A DNA stretch of 64,000 nt from Reticulitermes speratus (taxonomy: Eukaryota; Arthropoda; Insecta; Blattodea; Rhinotermitidae): contig JAJKFL010000003.1 in assembly GCA_021186555.1 (NCBI GenBank), forward strand, positions 51,559,130 to 51,623,129, in the 5' to 3' direction. Made by a program: the position numbers and the translations under genes. The notes under the pieces are model-generated. The model did not search any database and was not told the DNA's origin. It was given only the letters and a program-made list of their open reading frames with translations. Position 1 is the first letter of the stretch; each line of letters opens with the position of its first letter. Shown in pieces: positions 33,719 through 45,072 of this stretch.

Positions 33719-34679
33719 AACGCGAGAACAATGATAAAAAAGAAGCCTTATTATTTCGCAACGCCACTGATATCAAACATCCCCTAAGTTGCGATTTGTG
33801 AATGTTGCTTACTTGTTCCTGCTTTCCCTCTGTTTCTTGCAACGCACGCAAAACCAACCCCTCCAAAGCACATAAAATAACTTATAACACTTCCTTCTAA
33901 CTTATGGTTCTAGGCTTCCTGGCCCCAAACAACTGCCACATCCACAACTTCTTCTTCCTGTTCTTCTTCTTCCTCTTATTCTTCTTCTTCTTAGCTTGTT
34001 TAGTTTAACTCTGCTTCTTATATAGCGAAAAGGCAAATTATTGAGGGAACATTCCCAACACCCGTCGCCTCATGAAACTATAAAAGTAAAAAATGTTTAT
34101 AGCAAAGGAAGTTTTGGTGACGATGCAAAATGAGTTACAGGTGTAAAGTTTCTTCAGAAACAGTGTTTAAAGGACAGGTGAAACGTGTGGTGTAATACGT
34201 ACATGGCGCAGCGCGAGGGGACGCAGCCAACATAACTACTCTACTACTTTTCCACTAGTTTAATAACAGCCGGAAGATATGAAACTTATTAACAATTAGC
34301 AAGAACAAGAAACAGAGGGAAGCGTCTGGGGACTCCTCGAATAACGAATCAATACACACAGCTTTTAGGGAATTTATATTTTTATTCCCTTCCTCAGTTT
34401 AAAGGGAAAACCAGTGTGTGGAAACAGCGCTGTCTGTCGGTCCCAACTCAATACCTGTATCTACACATTTTTATCGGATGTCGAAAACAGACTCTGTATC
34501 CTAAACGGTATGTCCTTTTTGGACTCTGAGATGACAGACAAAGCCCATAAACCGATTAATTTTAAGTGTGGTGCACCACTGTCAGAACCCTTTCAGAATT
34601 GAAGAAATGACAAAGTTTATGAAAAATCAACTAACTTTCCAGTGACGTCAAATGTCAAATTCCTCTAACAAAGAGACTG
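33719..34679. other. Unclassified sequence
   Basis: A pyrimidine-rich (TTC)n zone lies at 33950-33995. No gene found. Confidence 0.4.
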
Positions 34680-34840
34680 TTACGTCATATCTACCCCCTT
34701 TACATCATAGAATTTTAACCCCAATATCCATCCTAATATTATCCTATCATTTTCAGTACAGTACTTCAAATGTTTCAAATGTAATATCCATATCTTTAGT
34801 CTTTCACAAATCATGCCCGGCCCATCCTAACCTCCGTGAG
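34680..34840 (+). repeat. Possible degraded copy of repeat family F
   Basis: The translated string ISILILSYHFQY...HKSCPAHPNL loosely resembles the family F reading at 57163-57540 and 58215-58430. The match is weak. Confidence 0.25.
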
Positions 34841-34879
34841 TTCGCTACTGTAAATAGGGGGAGACTTGTGTCGGAAAAT

Positions 34880-34881
<2 letters not shown>

Positions 34882-34911
<30 letters not shown>
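34882..34911. repeat. (TA)n microsatellite
   Basis: About 15 perfect TA dinucleotides. Confidence 0.97.
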
Positions 34912-34916
<5 letters not shown>

Positions 34917-35244
34917 ATTCCCCTATCTTATTACATATACTGTCCACGAAAGGAGGAGTGTCATAAAATTTGTAACTTATCTTGACAGAAGTAGCCACAA
35001 AAAATAAAGAATCTAGCCATTTTCTGCTAAAAATCCCATAGCAAAATTACGAAACCAAAGGCATATGTTTCTTTAGCTGCATAGTGGAGATTTATCTAAC
35101 AAAATCAGAGACAATTTTTTAGAAAATTATCTAAAACAATTACTACTAACCTTGGGATAAGGAATAAAATCTTTTTCATTTCACGTAATTAGGGTAATCT
35201 TTTTAGATGTTCATAACTTTGTTATACTCATTAGTCAAAATATT

Positions 35245-36670
35245 ACTGCTTACTGCACGGAATAGCTTCCTCGGAACAGTGCAAGTTGAACCATATGAAG
35301 ACTTCCCCCTTACTCAGTGGCCACCTCCTTGATTTCAATACTTGGAAATCTCTTAACCGCATTAGAACAGGGGTGGCACCAGTAAAAACAAATATGGTGA
35401 AATGGGGCAAAACAAACTCCGACGACCTGTATTGTGGCTGTGGAGATGTACAAGATATGGGACATCTCCTGTCATGCAGGGACTGCCTTGTGGCTGTGGA
35501 GAGGTACAAGATATGGGACATCTCCTGTCATGCAGGGACTACCTTGTGGCTGTGGAGATGTACAAGATATGGGACATCTCCTGTCATGCAGGGACTGCCT
35601 TGTGGCTGTGGAGATGTACAAGATATGGGACATCTCCTGTCATGCAGGGACTGCCTTGTGGCTGTGGAGAGGTACAAGATATGGGACATCTCCTGTCATG
35701 CAGGAACTGCCTTGTGGCTGTGGAGAGGTACAAGATATGGGACATCTCCTGTCATGCAGGGACTGCCTTGTGGCTGTGGAGAGGTACAAGATATGGGACA
35801 TCTCCTGTCATGCAGGGACTGCCTTGTGGCTGTGGAGAGGTACAAGATATGGGACATCTCCTATCATGCAGGGACTGCCTTGTGGCTGTGGAGAGGTACA
35901 AGATATGGGACATCTCCTGTCATGCAGGAACTGCCTTGTGGCTGTGGAGAGGTACAAGATATGGGACATCTCCTATCATGCAGGGACTGCCTTGTGGCTG
36001 TGGAGAGGTACAAGATATGGGACATCTCCTGTCATGCAGGGACTGCCTTGTGGCTGTGGAGAGGTACAAGATATGGGACATCTCCTGTCATGCAGGGACT
36101 GCCTTGTGGCTGTGGAGATGTACAAGATATGGGACATCTCCTGTCATGCAGGGACTGCCTTGTGGCTGTGGAGAGGTACAAGATATGGGACATCTCCTGT
36201 CATGCAGGGACTGCCTTGTGGCTGTGGAGATGTACAAGATATGGGACATCTCCTGTCATGCAGGGACTGCCTTGTGGCTGTGGAGAGGTACAAGATATGG
36301 GACATCTCCTGTCATGCAGGGACTGCCTTGTGGCTGTGGAGATGTACAAGATATGGGACATCTCCTATCATGCAGGGACTGCCTTGTGGCTGTGGAGAGG
36401 TACAAGATATGGGACATCTCCTATCATGCAGGGACTGCCTTGTGGCTGTGGAGAGGTACAAGATATGGGACATCTCCTATCATGCAGGGACTACCCCAGA
36501 AATGCACCCTCGAGGATTTATGGCTTGCAAATAAAAAGGGATTTGACGTAGTCCAATACTGGGCAAAAAATCTTTCATTTAATGGTCCGGACACGATAAA
36601 GAAAGAAAGAAAGACTGCACTCCACTGTAAAGACAGGAGACAAAATATCTTTTATTCCATTAAAGCATGA
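35245..36670 (+). pseudogene. LINE C-terminal fragment interrupted by a 56-bp array
   Basis: Before the array the frame reads HMKTSPLLSGHLLDFNTWKS, LNRIRTGVAPVKTNMVKWGK and CGCGDVQDMGHLLSC. This is the C-terminal CCHC-like motif (C-x-C-x7-H-x3-C) found at the end of many LINE reverse transcriptases of the Jockey/I/R1 type. After the array it continues CTLEDLWLANKKGFDVVQYW, the usual final segment. The original order was therefore RTG...CGCG...H...C...CTLEDLW. The polymerase domain is absent (5' truncation near 35245). It is not functional. Confidence 0.8.
35431..36494 (+). repeat. 56-bp tandem array, about 19 copies, derived from a LINE Cys-His motif
   Basis: Each unit contains TGTGGCTGTGGAGAGGTACA, AGATATGGGACATCTCCTGT and CATGCAGGGACTGCCT, with GAGATG/GAGAGG and TGTC/TATC variants. 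The unit length is 3n+2 and every frame is open. Three overlapping frames of 366-422 codons therefore run through it, and each frame returns to the CGCGEVQDMGHLLSCRDC reading every third unit. The unit corresponds exactly to the CCHC-like region of the surrounding LINE. Confidence 0.93.
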
Positions 36671-37373
36671 TACTAATCCACGTAGTACTTGAACTGCAGT
36701 CTCCGTCTCACAGAAAACAAAATGTATCTCTTCAAAGATATCGAATAATTAAGGCTATTTAGGGAAATATTCACATTATATTGAGCAACGTATGAAAAGT
36801 GTAAATACAGGCGGAGCAACTCGGCTCTGTCGGTAAGGCTTCTGTCATTTTTCGAGTAATGCCCGGTTCGAGTACCGGCCAGGACAACGGTTACTTTTGA
36901 CTCGGCGTCTCGAGGAAAATTTGTGATTAAACCACGTTTGTTATTGACTAAAATTACACCGTAATAAACAAATGTAATCTATTTAAATTAATGTCTTCTT
37001 TACAAACAAGCTACATTTTTCAGCCCAAAATTGCAATCTTCAGGCTTCGTATAAAGCCTGATGTGGTCCTTTGGGGCCAAAACATTTAGCATGTTTTAAA
37101 TAAGATATTGTTTTAAAATGAATTACAGTTATGTTTTGATGTTGTCGTTACTAGAAAATTGCTACCTACAAACACAAGGGGATGCCATTGATGTAAATAA
37201 AGTCACATTAGTTTCTTCCACTCCGTTTCAAATTCATTATTCTCTCATAATTCTATAATTTGACATAAAATCATCTGAGTTAATTATTTCAATGCCAGAC
37301 AGCCCCGTTGGTTTACAGATTACAAAAGTATATTAATTCTTATCAATTCTACAATAAGATCAAACATTAATTT
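36671..37373 (+). other. Spacer with a tRNA-like head and a hammerhead-like relic
   Basis: Positions 36818-36885 carry an A-box-like TCGGCTCTGTCGGTAAGGC and a B box GGTTCGAGTACC, the head of a SINE without a recognised body. Positions 37055-37095 read AGC, CTGATG, GGTCC/GGGGCC and AAAACATTTA, a decayed version of the ribozyme-like core. The rest is AT-rich. Confidence 0.45.
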
Positions 37374-38037
37374 TTAAGTACGTATTTTGGCTACTAGTTT
37401 CAGCTCATGGCGCCATCATCAAGCCATAACAGAAAGTATACATTGAAGAACTCCATATATTTTGTAAGTAGGAGATTTCCCCCATTTATAATAGTAAATA
37501 GTATAGTAAATGTAATTACTATTGTAAAACGGGTCGCCCTCGGTGGACTAGTGGTTAGCGTGCTCGCCACTGGACCCAAGGTTCGCGGGTTCGATCCCGA
37601 CCGAGGTCGATGGATTTTTATGGGTGATAAAAATCCGGAGCACCACTTCCTTCGGAGGGGAAGTAGATTTACGACATGTAAAAGAACCTTACGGGCATGA
37701 ATAGAAATGTTTCGTAAGCAAAATTCAAGCCATTTCTCACCCAAGTCTCCTGACTGCCTGCCAGATAGCTCTGGCGGTCACATCAGGATTGAGTCGAACA
37801 GCGCAGCCAGTGGGCTGGTCACCCACTGCCACAAATGCACAAGACCAAGTAACCTCGGAAAGAGGAGGCCTAGGCCCATATAGGGCTGTTGAACCATGGT
37901 TATATATTATTATTATATATTGTAAACGGGAGAGATCTCCTACTTACAAAACATATGGAGTTTTTCAAATTACAGTTTATGTTATGGCCTGATGATGGCG
38001 CTATGAGCCGAAACCAGTAGTCAAAATACGTACTTAA
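37374..38037. mobile_element. Palindromic element with hammerhead-like cores, carrying a SINE in the loop
   Basis: The left arm 37374-37482 (AAGTACGTATTTTGGCTACT, CCATATATTTTGTAAGTAGG) is the inverted match of 37930-38037. The plus-strand right arm has TGGC, CTGATGA (37989-37995), T, GGC, a loop, GCC, GAAAC (38010-38014), CA and GTA (38017-38019), then GTCA, which pairs with the upstream TGGC including one G-U pair. The left arm contains the mirrored core with changes (TTGATGA). Confidence 0.82.
37521..37930 (+). mobile_element. tRNA-derived SINE, family B, copy 3, with 12-13-bp TSD
   Basis: The element is about 37534-37918, with TCGCCCTCGGTGGACTAGTG, the B-box region GCGGGTTCGATCCCGACCG and the usual 3' end GGGCTGTTGAACCATGG plus an AT tail. 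The flanks are ATTGTAAAACGGG (37521-37533) and ATTGTAAACGGG (37919-37930). It lies in the loop of the palindrome, so it inserted after the palindrome formed. It lacks about 20 bp (AAAGCCGTCGGTCC block) compared with copy 2. Confidence 0.92.
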
Positions 38038-38185
38038 CACACGAAGTGTTGGATCTGACTGTACAATTAATAACAATAAACATGCTTCTGATTTAACGAC
38101 ACTGCCACTCAATACAGCATAAAACAGTAAATTTAAATATATTTTAATAAATTCTAAAAGGTTCTCACGACGGTATGTAACAATC

Positions 38186-38450
38186 AGAACTAGTTGGTTT
38201 CTGTACTTTGTCCACCGTCCGGATATCTAAAATAACTAAATAACACGACGTTTCAGAATCTGGATCTGCTAAACTCAATCACTGGTCTAGTGATTGAGTT
38301 TAGCTCTATCTAAGGGACACAACTAAGTAGGTGTTCCCCTCCCTCTGCACCTGAGACGGACGCAGATCCAGTTTCCGAAACGTCGTGTTATCTAGTTATT
38401 TTTAAGATTTCCGGACGACGGACAAAGTCCAGAAACCCATTAGTTCTCAA
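38186..38450. mobile_element. Palindromic element with decayed hammerhead-like core
   Basis: The arms 38186-38272 (AGAACTAGTTGGTTTCTGTA, CTTTGTCCACCGTCCGGATA, ACGACGTTTCAGA) and 38357-38447 are inverted. The right arm reads GCAC, CTGAGAC, GGA, a loop, TCC, GAAAC, GTC and GTGT. GTGT can pair with GCAC as stem I. One core base appears deleted. A small inner hairpin (CACTGGTCTAGTG) sits at the centre. Confidence 0.75.
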
Positions 38451-38548
38451 TAAATATATTTTGTGTGTAAAAAATCAGGGCATAAAAGCTCCGCACGATG
38501 TGGTATATATTAGTGGTGATATATATTTACCGCTGCGTTTTAGACTAG

Positions 38549-38959
38549 GTGGGGGGCTCTTGTGTTCTTCACTTAAAAGTTCAGCTGGCAGCTAGGGCCC
38601 CACAATCGCACAAGTCGCAAACTAACTTTGTCACCGCCCACTGCGGTACCCTGGCACTATTAAGTGTCGCTGTCTCTTCTAACCGCGTATTGTTTGTCTC
38701 AGTCCGATTTATAGTTGCAATTGTTTATTCTCTTTGCGGTACTTCCTACTGCTTGTTGCAACTTCGTCTACTTGAAAACCGCACAGTGGCTGCTTGCAGA
38801 CGGCTGGATACTTCATTCAGACGAAATATACATCAGCGTGCAACACAACCTAGTTTGTTGTTAAACATTTTAATTGTTTCTATTAACTACGTGCTTTTAC
38901 TCAAGCGGTTATTTGCAGGCTTCTCATCGCAGAAGGACGGCCTCCATCTTCGTCTTTAA
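38549..38959 (+). other. Unclassified open frame, 136 codons
   Basis: This is one of the few longer frames that does not coincide with a repeat I can see. The translation begins MGGSCVLHLKVQLAARAP and has a hydrophobic middle (FVSVRFIVAIVYSLCGTSYC). No family is recognised. Local GC is higher than in the surroundings, which makes chance open frames longer. It could be an exon or an undetected repeat. I would not annotate a gene. Confidence 0.2.
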
Positions 38960-39184
38960 GTACAATCTGTGATGGAAAAGCTGGCACTATGGCATGTTTC
39001 TATCCGAAAACTCCTGTTTACCCTGCCAAATATCATTCTACCATTTTCCCGTACCCATATATTAAAAACAGGTACCAAATAAGGGCACTTGCACAGCCGT
39101 ACCGAGAGATGTAGCCCTGCCCACCCTAAACCTAAAACAAGTTTGCATTCTAGCTATATACATAAAAAATGTCATGTGCCTAAC

Positions 39185-39745
39185 TTCAATGTTTCGACAG
39201 TTACTGCCATAATCTCTAACTAATTCCATGACTCAGAGACCTCTCTGAGAAGCTAATATTTCTTCAGCTAGTCAAGACATTCCCTGTATTCTATAAACCC
39301 GAAAATTCATTACCGTGTTCACAACAGCCCGAAACTTGTCCCTATTCTCAGCAAGATCAATCCAGTCCACGCACACCCACCCTAATATTTAATATATATA
39401 TATTAATATTACTCTCCCATCTCTGTCTAGGTCTTTAAAGTGGTTCCTTTGCCTCAGGTTTCCCCACCAAAATTCTGTACGCAAATCTGTTGTCACTCAT
39501 ACGTGCCACATGCCCCACCTATCTCGCTTCTCCTGATTTTGATTACCCTAGTAATATTTGATGAGGAGTACAAATCATGAAACTCCTCAAGTGTCTGTTC
39601 CTTGCTACCTCGCCCACTTAGGCCCAAATATCCCCCTCAGCATCCTATTCCCGAACACCTTCAGCCTATGTTCCTCCCTCAATCTGAGGCACCAACTTTC
39701 TCACACATGTAAAACAATAGGCAAAATTATAACTCTACCTATTTT
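39185..39745 (-). pseudogene. LINE reverse-transcriptase C-terminus (LINE family 2), frameshifted
   Basis: Minus-strand readings in successive frames are CLRLREEHRLKVFGNRMLRG, IFGPKWAR; EFHDLYSSSNITRVIKIRR; VGHVARMSDNRFAYRILVGK, PEAKEPL; RPRQRWES; and DWIDLAENRDKFRAVVNTVM, NFRV, ending in a stop. This order (EEHRL, LYSS, GHVARM, GRPRxRWED, DLAxDRD) is the familiar C-terminus of insect LINE polyproteins. At least three frameshifts and one stop break it, and an AT insertion near 39390-39410 interrupts it. No polymerase core is present. Confidence 0.85.
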
Positions 39746-39960
39746 AGTCTTTATTGTGGGGGTATCAAAGGAAAAACAAAGGATTCTGAAACTAATGGGA
39801 GCAAGTACTCCATCAATTCACTCTAATCGGAAATTAAGACTGTATGTTCTCAAAGCCGTGACGTCAGTACTCTGTGCATTACAAAAATGACACTGCAGTA
39901 AGGTTTTTACATTCCCCCAACATTTATTAGCAAGCTTTGTTTAACGTGTCTCAAATTTGA

Positions 39961-40112
39961 CTGTCCGTAATGTGTCTGTCCGTAATGTGTCTGTCCGTAA
40001 TGTGTCTGTCCGTAATGTGTCTGTCCGTAATGTGTCTGTCCGTAATGTGTCTGTCCGTAATGTGTCTGTCCGTAATGTGTATGTCCGTAATGTGTCTGTC
40101 CGTAATGTGTCT
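39961..40112 (+). repeat. 15-bp minisatellite CTGTCCGTAATGTGT, about 10 copies
   Basis: Nearly perfect units. The unit length is divisible by three, so all strands and frames give repetitive peptides (RNVSV, MCLSV, HYGQT). None is a gene. Confidence 0.95.
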
Positions 40113-40264
40113 CCCGCTTCACAAGCTTGCTTATCCACTATCTTCTTATTATTGACTTGAAAAGCTATGAAGTTACAGACTTGGAACATGTTTCACTATC
40201 ACAACTTTCTTACTCAGTTTCGCGAAAATTTGTCCAAATAGCTATACACTTCCTGCTACCTTCA

Positions 40265-40332
40265 TCTTCAGGGTAAAAGACGGGGCAGCCGGTCTCTCCG
40301 AAACGTCGGTACACCATTTACGGTTCTATTAT
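40265..40332 (+). repeat. Hammerhead-like/FB core relic
   Basis: GGTAAAAGACGGGGC, GGTCTCTCC, then GAAACGTCGGTACACCATTT. The GAAACGTCGGTA segment matches the FB family. The CTGANGA part is decayed. No second arm seen. Confidence 0.45.
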
Positions 40333-41283
40333 TACTCGAAAGATTACAATCTAAACCTCCACCTCTTTGAAACCGCAAAATCTTTTACGAAGGAAGCTTG
40401 TCAACTACACCTCAGCTCGGCACCTCTTTGTTTTGCCGGATTATAACACAGCTGCATAAAAATAAGCAACAGCTTGAGATCCGAGATGTGAAAGGTTGGC
40501 TGCAGGTATTCACGTTTAGTAAGAAGAAACATAAAAAAACTCATTTCAAAAATTGAATGGCGTTTAAAAAAAGAAACTTTATCTAGGGTCCCACCAGAGA
40601 ATAAGTGGTTGTTCTAGATAAGATCGTACAGTCATTCCTTTGAATGCAAGCCAAGGAGTCATCTTCTGGTAACAATGGCAAACACCAGATGAACCTTGAC
40701 CTTTTTACGTCCTCTGTACGAGGATGTCTTTGTCACCTCCAGGCATATGATATACGTTTGGATTTAAAAATATATACCGTTTATGTCATACTGTAAAGAA
40801 ACACACCAACAGCAGTGTTAGAATATATAACTTTGCAAATGACTGCAGAAAAATTAGTTACTTGGAAAGCCACCACGAATTTACAAGGTAAATTGCCACG
40901 CCAATGATAGACGTTCTCATGTTGTCAATCACGCGAACATCACACTAGATCTCACTTGCTCAATATGGATACGTAACTCTTCCTTGCTTTCGGATCTTCT
41001 TTTAGAAAAAAAAACCAGGCCCTTACAAGGGATTTTGAGAGCTGTTGCACTATGTTGCAAACATTATTTGACTACGATATTGGAAAGGGTTGTGAAAGGG
41101 GTGAGAAACCTGTGGCCTCAGTGGCTTAAACAACGGCTCACACTGCAAGGCAAACGTCACTCATTCGCACATTAACAATAATGAAACGCACAGTTAGAAA
41201 AGGAGTTTTTTTAAGCGTGTCCTTTAATGACGCTATTAATTTGCAAGATTACGAGCGTCGGTGATGAATAAATCAGAGAATAT
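40333..41283. other. No recognised feature
   Basis: No gene or repeat seen in this AT-rich stretch. Confidence 0.4.
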
Positions 41284-41402
41284 GTAACACTGGTAGAATG
41301 ATACTGACAGGGAGAAAACCGAAGTACTGCAAGAAAAGCTTGTCCCAATATTACTTTGTCCACCATAAATCCCACAATGACTGGCCTGGAATACAATTCG
41401 GG
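41284..41402 (-). mobile_element. SINE family C, fragment
   Basis: GGTAGAATGATACTGACAGG, GAAAACCGAAGTACTGC and ACTTTGTCCACCATAAATCC match the middle of copy 2 (24375-24490). The tRNA head and 3' part are missing. Confidence 0.75.
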
Positions 41403-41446
41403 ATTACACGGTTACAGGCAACCAAAACAAATAAGGAAGTGAAGAC

Positions 41447-41506
41447 GTATGTATGTTTGTATGTGTGTATGTATGTATATAATGTGTGTGTGTGTGTGTG
41501 TAGGAC
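41447..41506 (+). repeat. (TGTA)n/(TG)n microsatellite
   Basis: TGTATGTATGTTTGTATGTG grades into a TG run at about 41484-41501. Confidence 0.9.
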
Positions 41507-42520
41507 TCTATTGAATAACCTAAATAGATAGATTTCGAAAATTATCTGAACAATTTAAGAGTTAGTTCCTTACCTCACTGAAAACACTTCACATTTCAAT
41601 TGTAAATTTAATACGAATTGTATCTATTTTTTTCTCCTACGCCCCTCAAACAACTGAAATTAACAAAATGTCTCTCTGGGCGAATTTCGGACTATTGGAC
41701 TTTAAACGTCTTGTTATATATAGTTACCACAGCCAATGACATTATTGTCCCTAAATAAAAACCAGCCACACACACGCCTAAATCTCTGGCACGGCCTGCA
41801 GCAAAGTGCAGCATTGTGAATCCTTCAGTATAAAATATCAACGAATCATGTGACTATGATTTACCAAGCTAATGTATCAGAGTAGATGGCAGCACACCCT
41901 GAGCTTAGCAAGTAGTAGGATTTTTATGTGAGCCCTAGGCGTATGGGAGATTCCGCCATCGATGTACTCGTATTTGCCTGTGCATCTCCCAGAAGACCTA
42001 ACCTCTTTGGCTCCAGATGGAAAGAAGGTAGGATTTCACGTAAAGCCAGCAAGGTGTTAAAAGAGATAGAGCGTAAGGGAAAAACTCGATGAAAGAGTTG
42101 CTATGGAACAGAATGCAAGGTGTTTACTTACTGCAAAGCATCTAACAGGAGCGAAGATTTTATATGTACATGTTGCTAGGACCAACAACGCCGCCATCTA
42201 GAATGCAGGACGACCAAAGAGTCTTGAGGTTTTAAAGGTGCAGAAACTTCACCTTCTGTGATACTTCAGGCTTTCATATTCCGTAAAAACTGGCATTCTC
42301 AGGGAGGTAAAATTTACATTTTATTACACCTGACGTACTATAGAGAGAATCCTGACAGATTGTTGGGCACAACCAGCCAGGAATCCATTGAGTACCCGTT
42401 CTCTTTCCATGGGAGTAAAGCGGGTGGAAGCGTAAACCTGGTGACACACCTGCATCTAATACCAAGATTACGAACCCTTGGATTTATACCTCCAATCTCT
42501 CCCGTCTTCACGTCTGTGAG
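41507..42520. other. Unclassified sequence
   Basis: Slightly more GC-rich than average, with short opposing frames at 42258-42524. No recognised gene. Confidence 0.4.
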
Positions 42521-42761
42521 CTGAATTTAAGACAGCCTAACATGTTGAATTTAACACAGCCTAACATGTTGAATTTAAACACAGGCCTAACATACTGAAT
42601 TTAACACAGCCTAACATGCTGAATTTAACACAGCCTAACATGCTGAATTTAACACAGCCTAACATGCTAAATTTAACACAGCCTAACATGCTGAATTTAA
42701 CACAGCCTAATGCTGAATTTAACACAGCCTAACATGCTGAATTTAACACAGCCTAACATGC
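42521..42761 (+). repeat. 24-bp tandem array, about 10 copies
   Basis: The unit contains GAATTTAACACAGCCTAACA followed by TGCT. Most units are identical. A few are 22-25 bp because of small indels. Confidence 0.95.
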
Positions 42762-43091
42762 AACACCCTATACTTCTGTGCCTAATTAGAATTTCGAAAA
42801 CTACTCTCTACATAATTTAATATTCAGAAACGTTACTGACTTCAAATGTGTTTGCAGGAACATGTGTTAGAAAATATCATCACGTATGCTTTGTGTGTCA
42901 AATGTTTACCTCATTACGTGCAATTCACCATTTCTTCTGCGGTATTTACTATGAACATAGAATTATAACATCTCCTCGCTTTCACTAAATCCCTTCTCTC
43001 AGTAGAACAACACAAATTAACGTTCGAAAACTCTACATTTCATACAGAGGCTACAGTGACAGGGTAGAAATATTCATAAACAATTACCTTT
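42762..43091. other. Short spacer between two arrays
   Basis: AT-rich. No feature seen. Confidence 0.4.
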
Positions 43092-44965
43092 GATTTAATG
43101 AGGTTGGAACACCTTGTTGACATGTTCTCTTATATTTAATGAGGTTGGAACACTTTGTTGACATGTTCACTTACAGTTAATGAGGTTGGAACACATTGTT
43201 GACATGTTCTCTTACATTTAATGAGGTTGGAACACTTTGTTTACATGTTCTCTTACATTTAATGAGGTTGGAACACTTTGTTGACATGTTCTCTTACATT
43301 TAATGAGGTTGGAACACTTTGGTGACATGTTCTCTTATAGTTAATGAGGTTGGAACACTTTGTTGACATGTTCTCTTACAGTTAATGAGGTTGGAACACA
43401 TTATTGACATGTTCTCTTACATTTAATGAGGTTGGAACACTTTGTTGACATGTTCTCTTATATTAATGAGGTTGGAACACATTGTTGACATGTTCTCTTA
43501 CATTTAATGAGGTTGGAACACTTTGTTGACATGTTCTCTTATATTTAATGAGGTTGGAACACTTTGTTGACATGTTCTCTTACAGTTAATGAAGTTGGAA
43601 CACATTGTTGAAATGTTCTCTTATATTTAATGAGGTTGGAACACATTCTTGACATGTTCTCTTACATTTAATAAGGTTGGAACACTTTGTTGACATGTTC
43701 TCTTATATTTAATGAGGTTGGAACACATTGTTGACATGTTCTCTTACATTTAATGAGGTTGGAACACTTTGTTGACATGTTCTCTTATATTTAATGAGGT
43801 TGGAACACATTGTTGACATGTTCTCTTACATTTAATGAGGTTGGAACACTTTGTTGACATGTTCTCTTATATTTAATGAGGTTGGAACACTTTGTTTACA
43901 TGTTCTCTTACATTTAATGAGGTTGGAACACTTTGTTGACATGTTCTCTTATATTTAATGAGGTTGGAACACTTTGTTTACATGTTCTCTTACAGTTAAT
44001 GAGGTTGGAACACTTTGTTGACATGTTCTCTTATATTTAATGAGGTTGGAACACATTGTTGACATGTTCTCTTATATTTAATGAGGTTGGAACACTTTGT
44101 TGACATGCTCTCTTATATTTAATGAGGTTGGAACACTTTGTTTACATGTTCTCTTACAGTTAATGAGGTTGGAACACTTTGTTGACATGTTCTCTTATAT
44201 TTAATGAGGTTGGAACACATTGTTGACATGTTCTCTTATATTTAATGAGGTTGGAACACTTTGTTGACATGTTCTCTTAAATTTAATGAGGTTGGAACAC
44301 ATTGTTGACATGTTGTCTTACATTTAATGAGGTTGGAACACTTTGTTTACATGTTCTCTTATATTTAATGAGGTTGGAACACATTGTTGACATGTTCTCT
44401 TACATTTAATGAGGTTGGAACAATTTGTTGACATGTTCTCTTATATTTAATGAGGTTGGAACACTTTGTTGACATGTTCTCTTACAGTTAATGAGGTTGG
44501 AACACATTATTTGACATGTTCTCTTATATTTAATGAGGTTGGAACACATTGTTGACATGTTCTCTTACACTTAATGAGGATGGAACACTTTGTTGACATG
44601 TTCTCTTATATTTAATGAGGTTGGAACACTTTGTTGACATGTTCTCTTACAGTTAATGAGGTTGGAACACATTGTTGACATGTTCTCTTACATTTAATGA
44701 GGTTGGAACACTTTGTTGACATGTTCTCTTACATTTAATGAGGTTGGAACACTTTGTTGACATGTTCTCTTACATAATAAGGTTGGAACACATTGTTGAC
44801 ATGTTCTCTTATATTTAATGAGGTTGGAACACTTTGTTGACATGTTCTCTTACAGTTAATGAGGTTGGAACACATTGTTGACATGTTCTCTTATATTTAA
44901 TGAGGTTGGAACACATTGTTGACATGTTCTCTTACATTTAATGAGGTTGGAACACTTTTTTTCAC
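43092..44965 (+). repeat. 41-bp satellite-like array, about 46 copies
   Basis: The unit includes TTTAATGAGGTTGGAACACT, TTGTTGACATGTTCTCTTA. Two variable sites alternate between neighbours (CACATTG/CACTTTG; ATATTTAATG/ACATTTAATG/ACAGTTAATG), which suggests that two- or three-unit blocks were amplified together. No long frame. Confidence 0.95.
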
Positions 44966-45072
44966 ATGCCATTATTTCGTCTCTTTCACCAAAGATTATA
45001 AATTTAAAAAAATAAATGTTTACATTTTACTAAATAGCACACATAAAATAGCATAAAATTTAAAGATTAGGC

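Noticed and set aside
35286-36670. Three overlapping candidate genes of 366-422 codons
   Set aside because: They are the three frames of one 56-bp array inside a truncated LINE.
39961-40112. CRISPR-like or coding 15-bp repeats
   Set aside because: Perfect contiguous minisatellite without spacers.
43092-44965. CRISPR-like array of short repeats and spacers
   Set aside because: The units are directly adjacent with no unique spacers, and the host is clearly eukaryotic.
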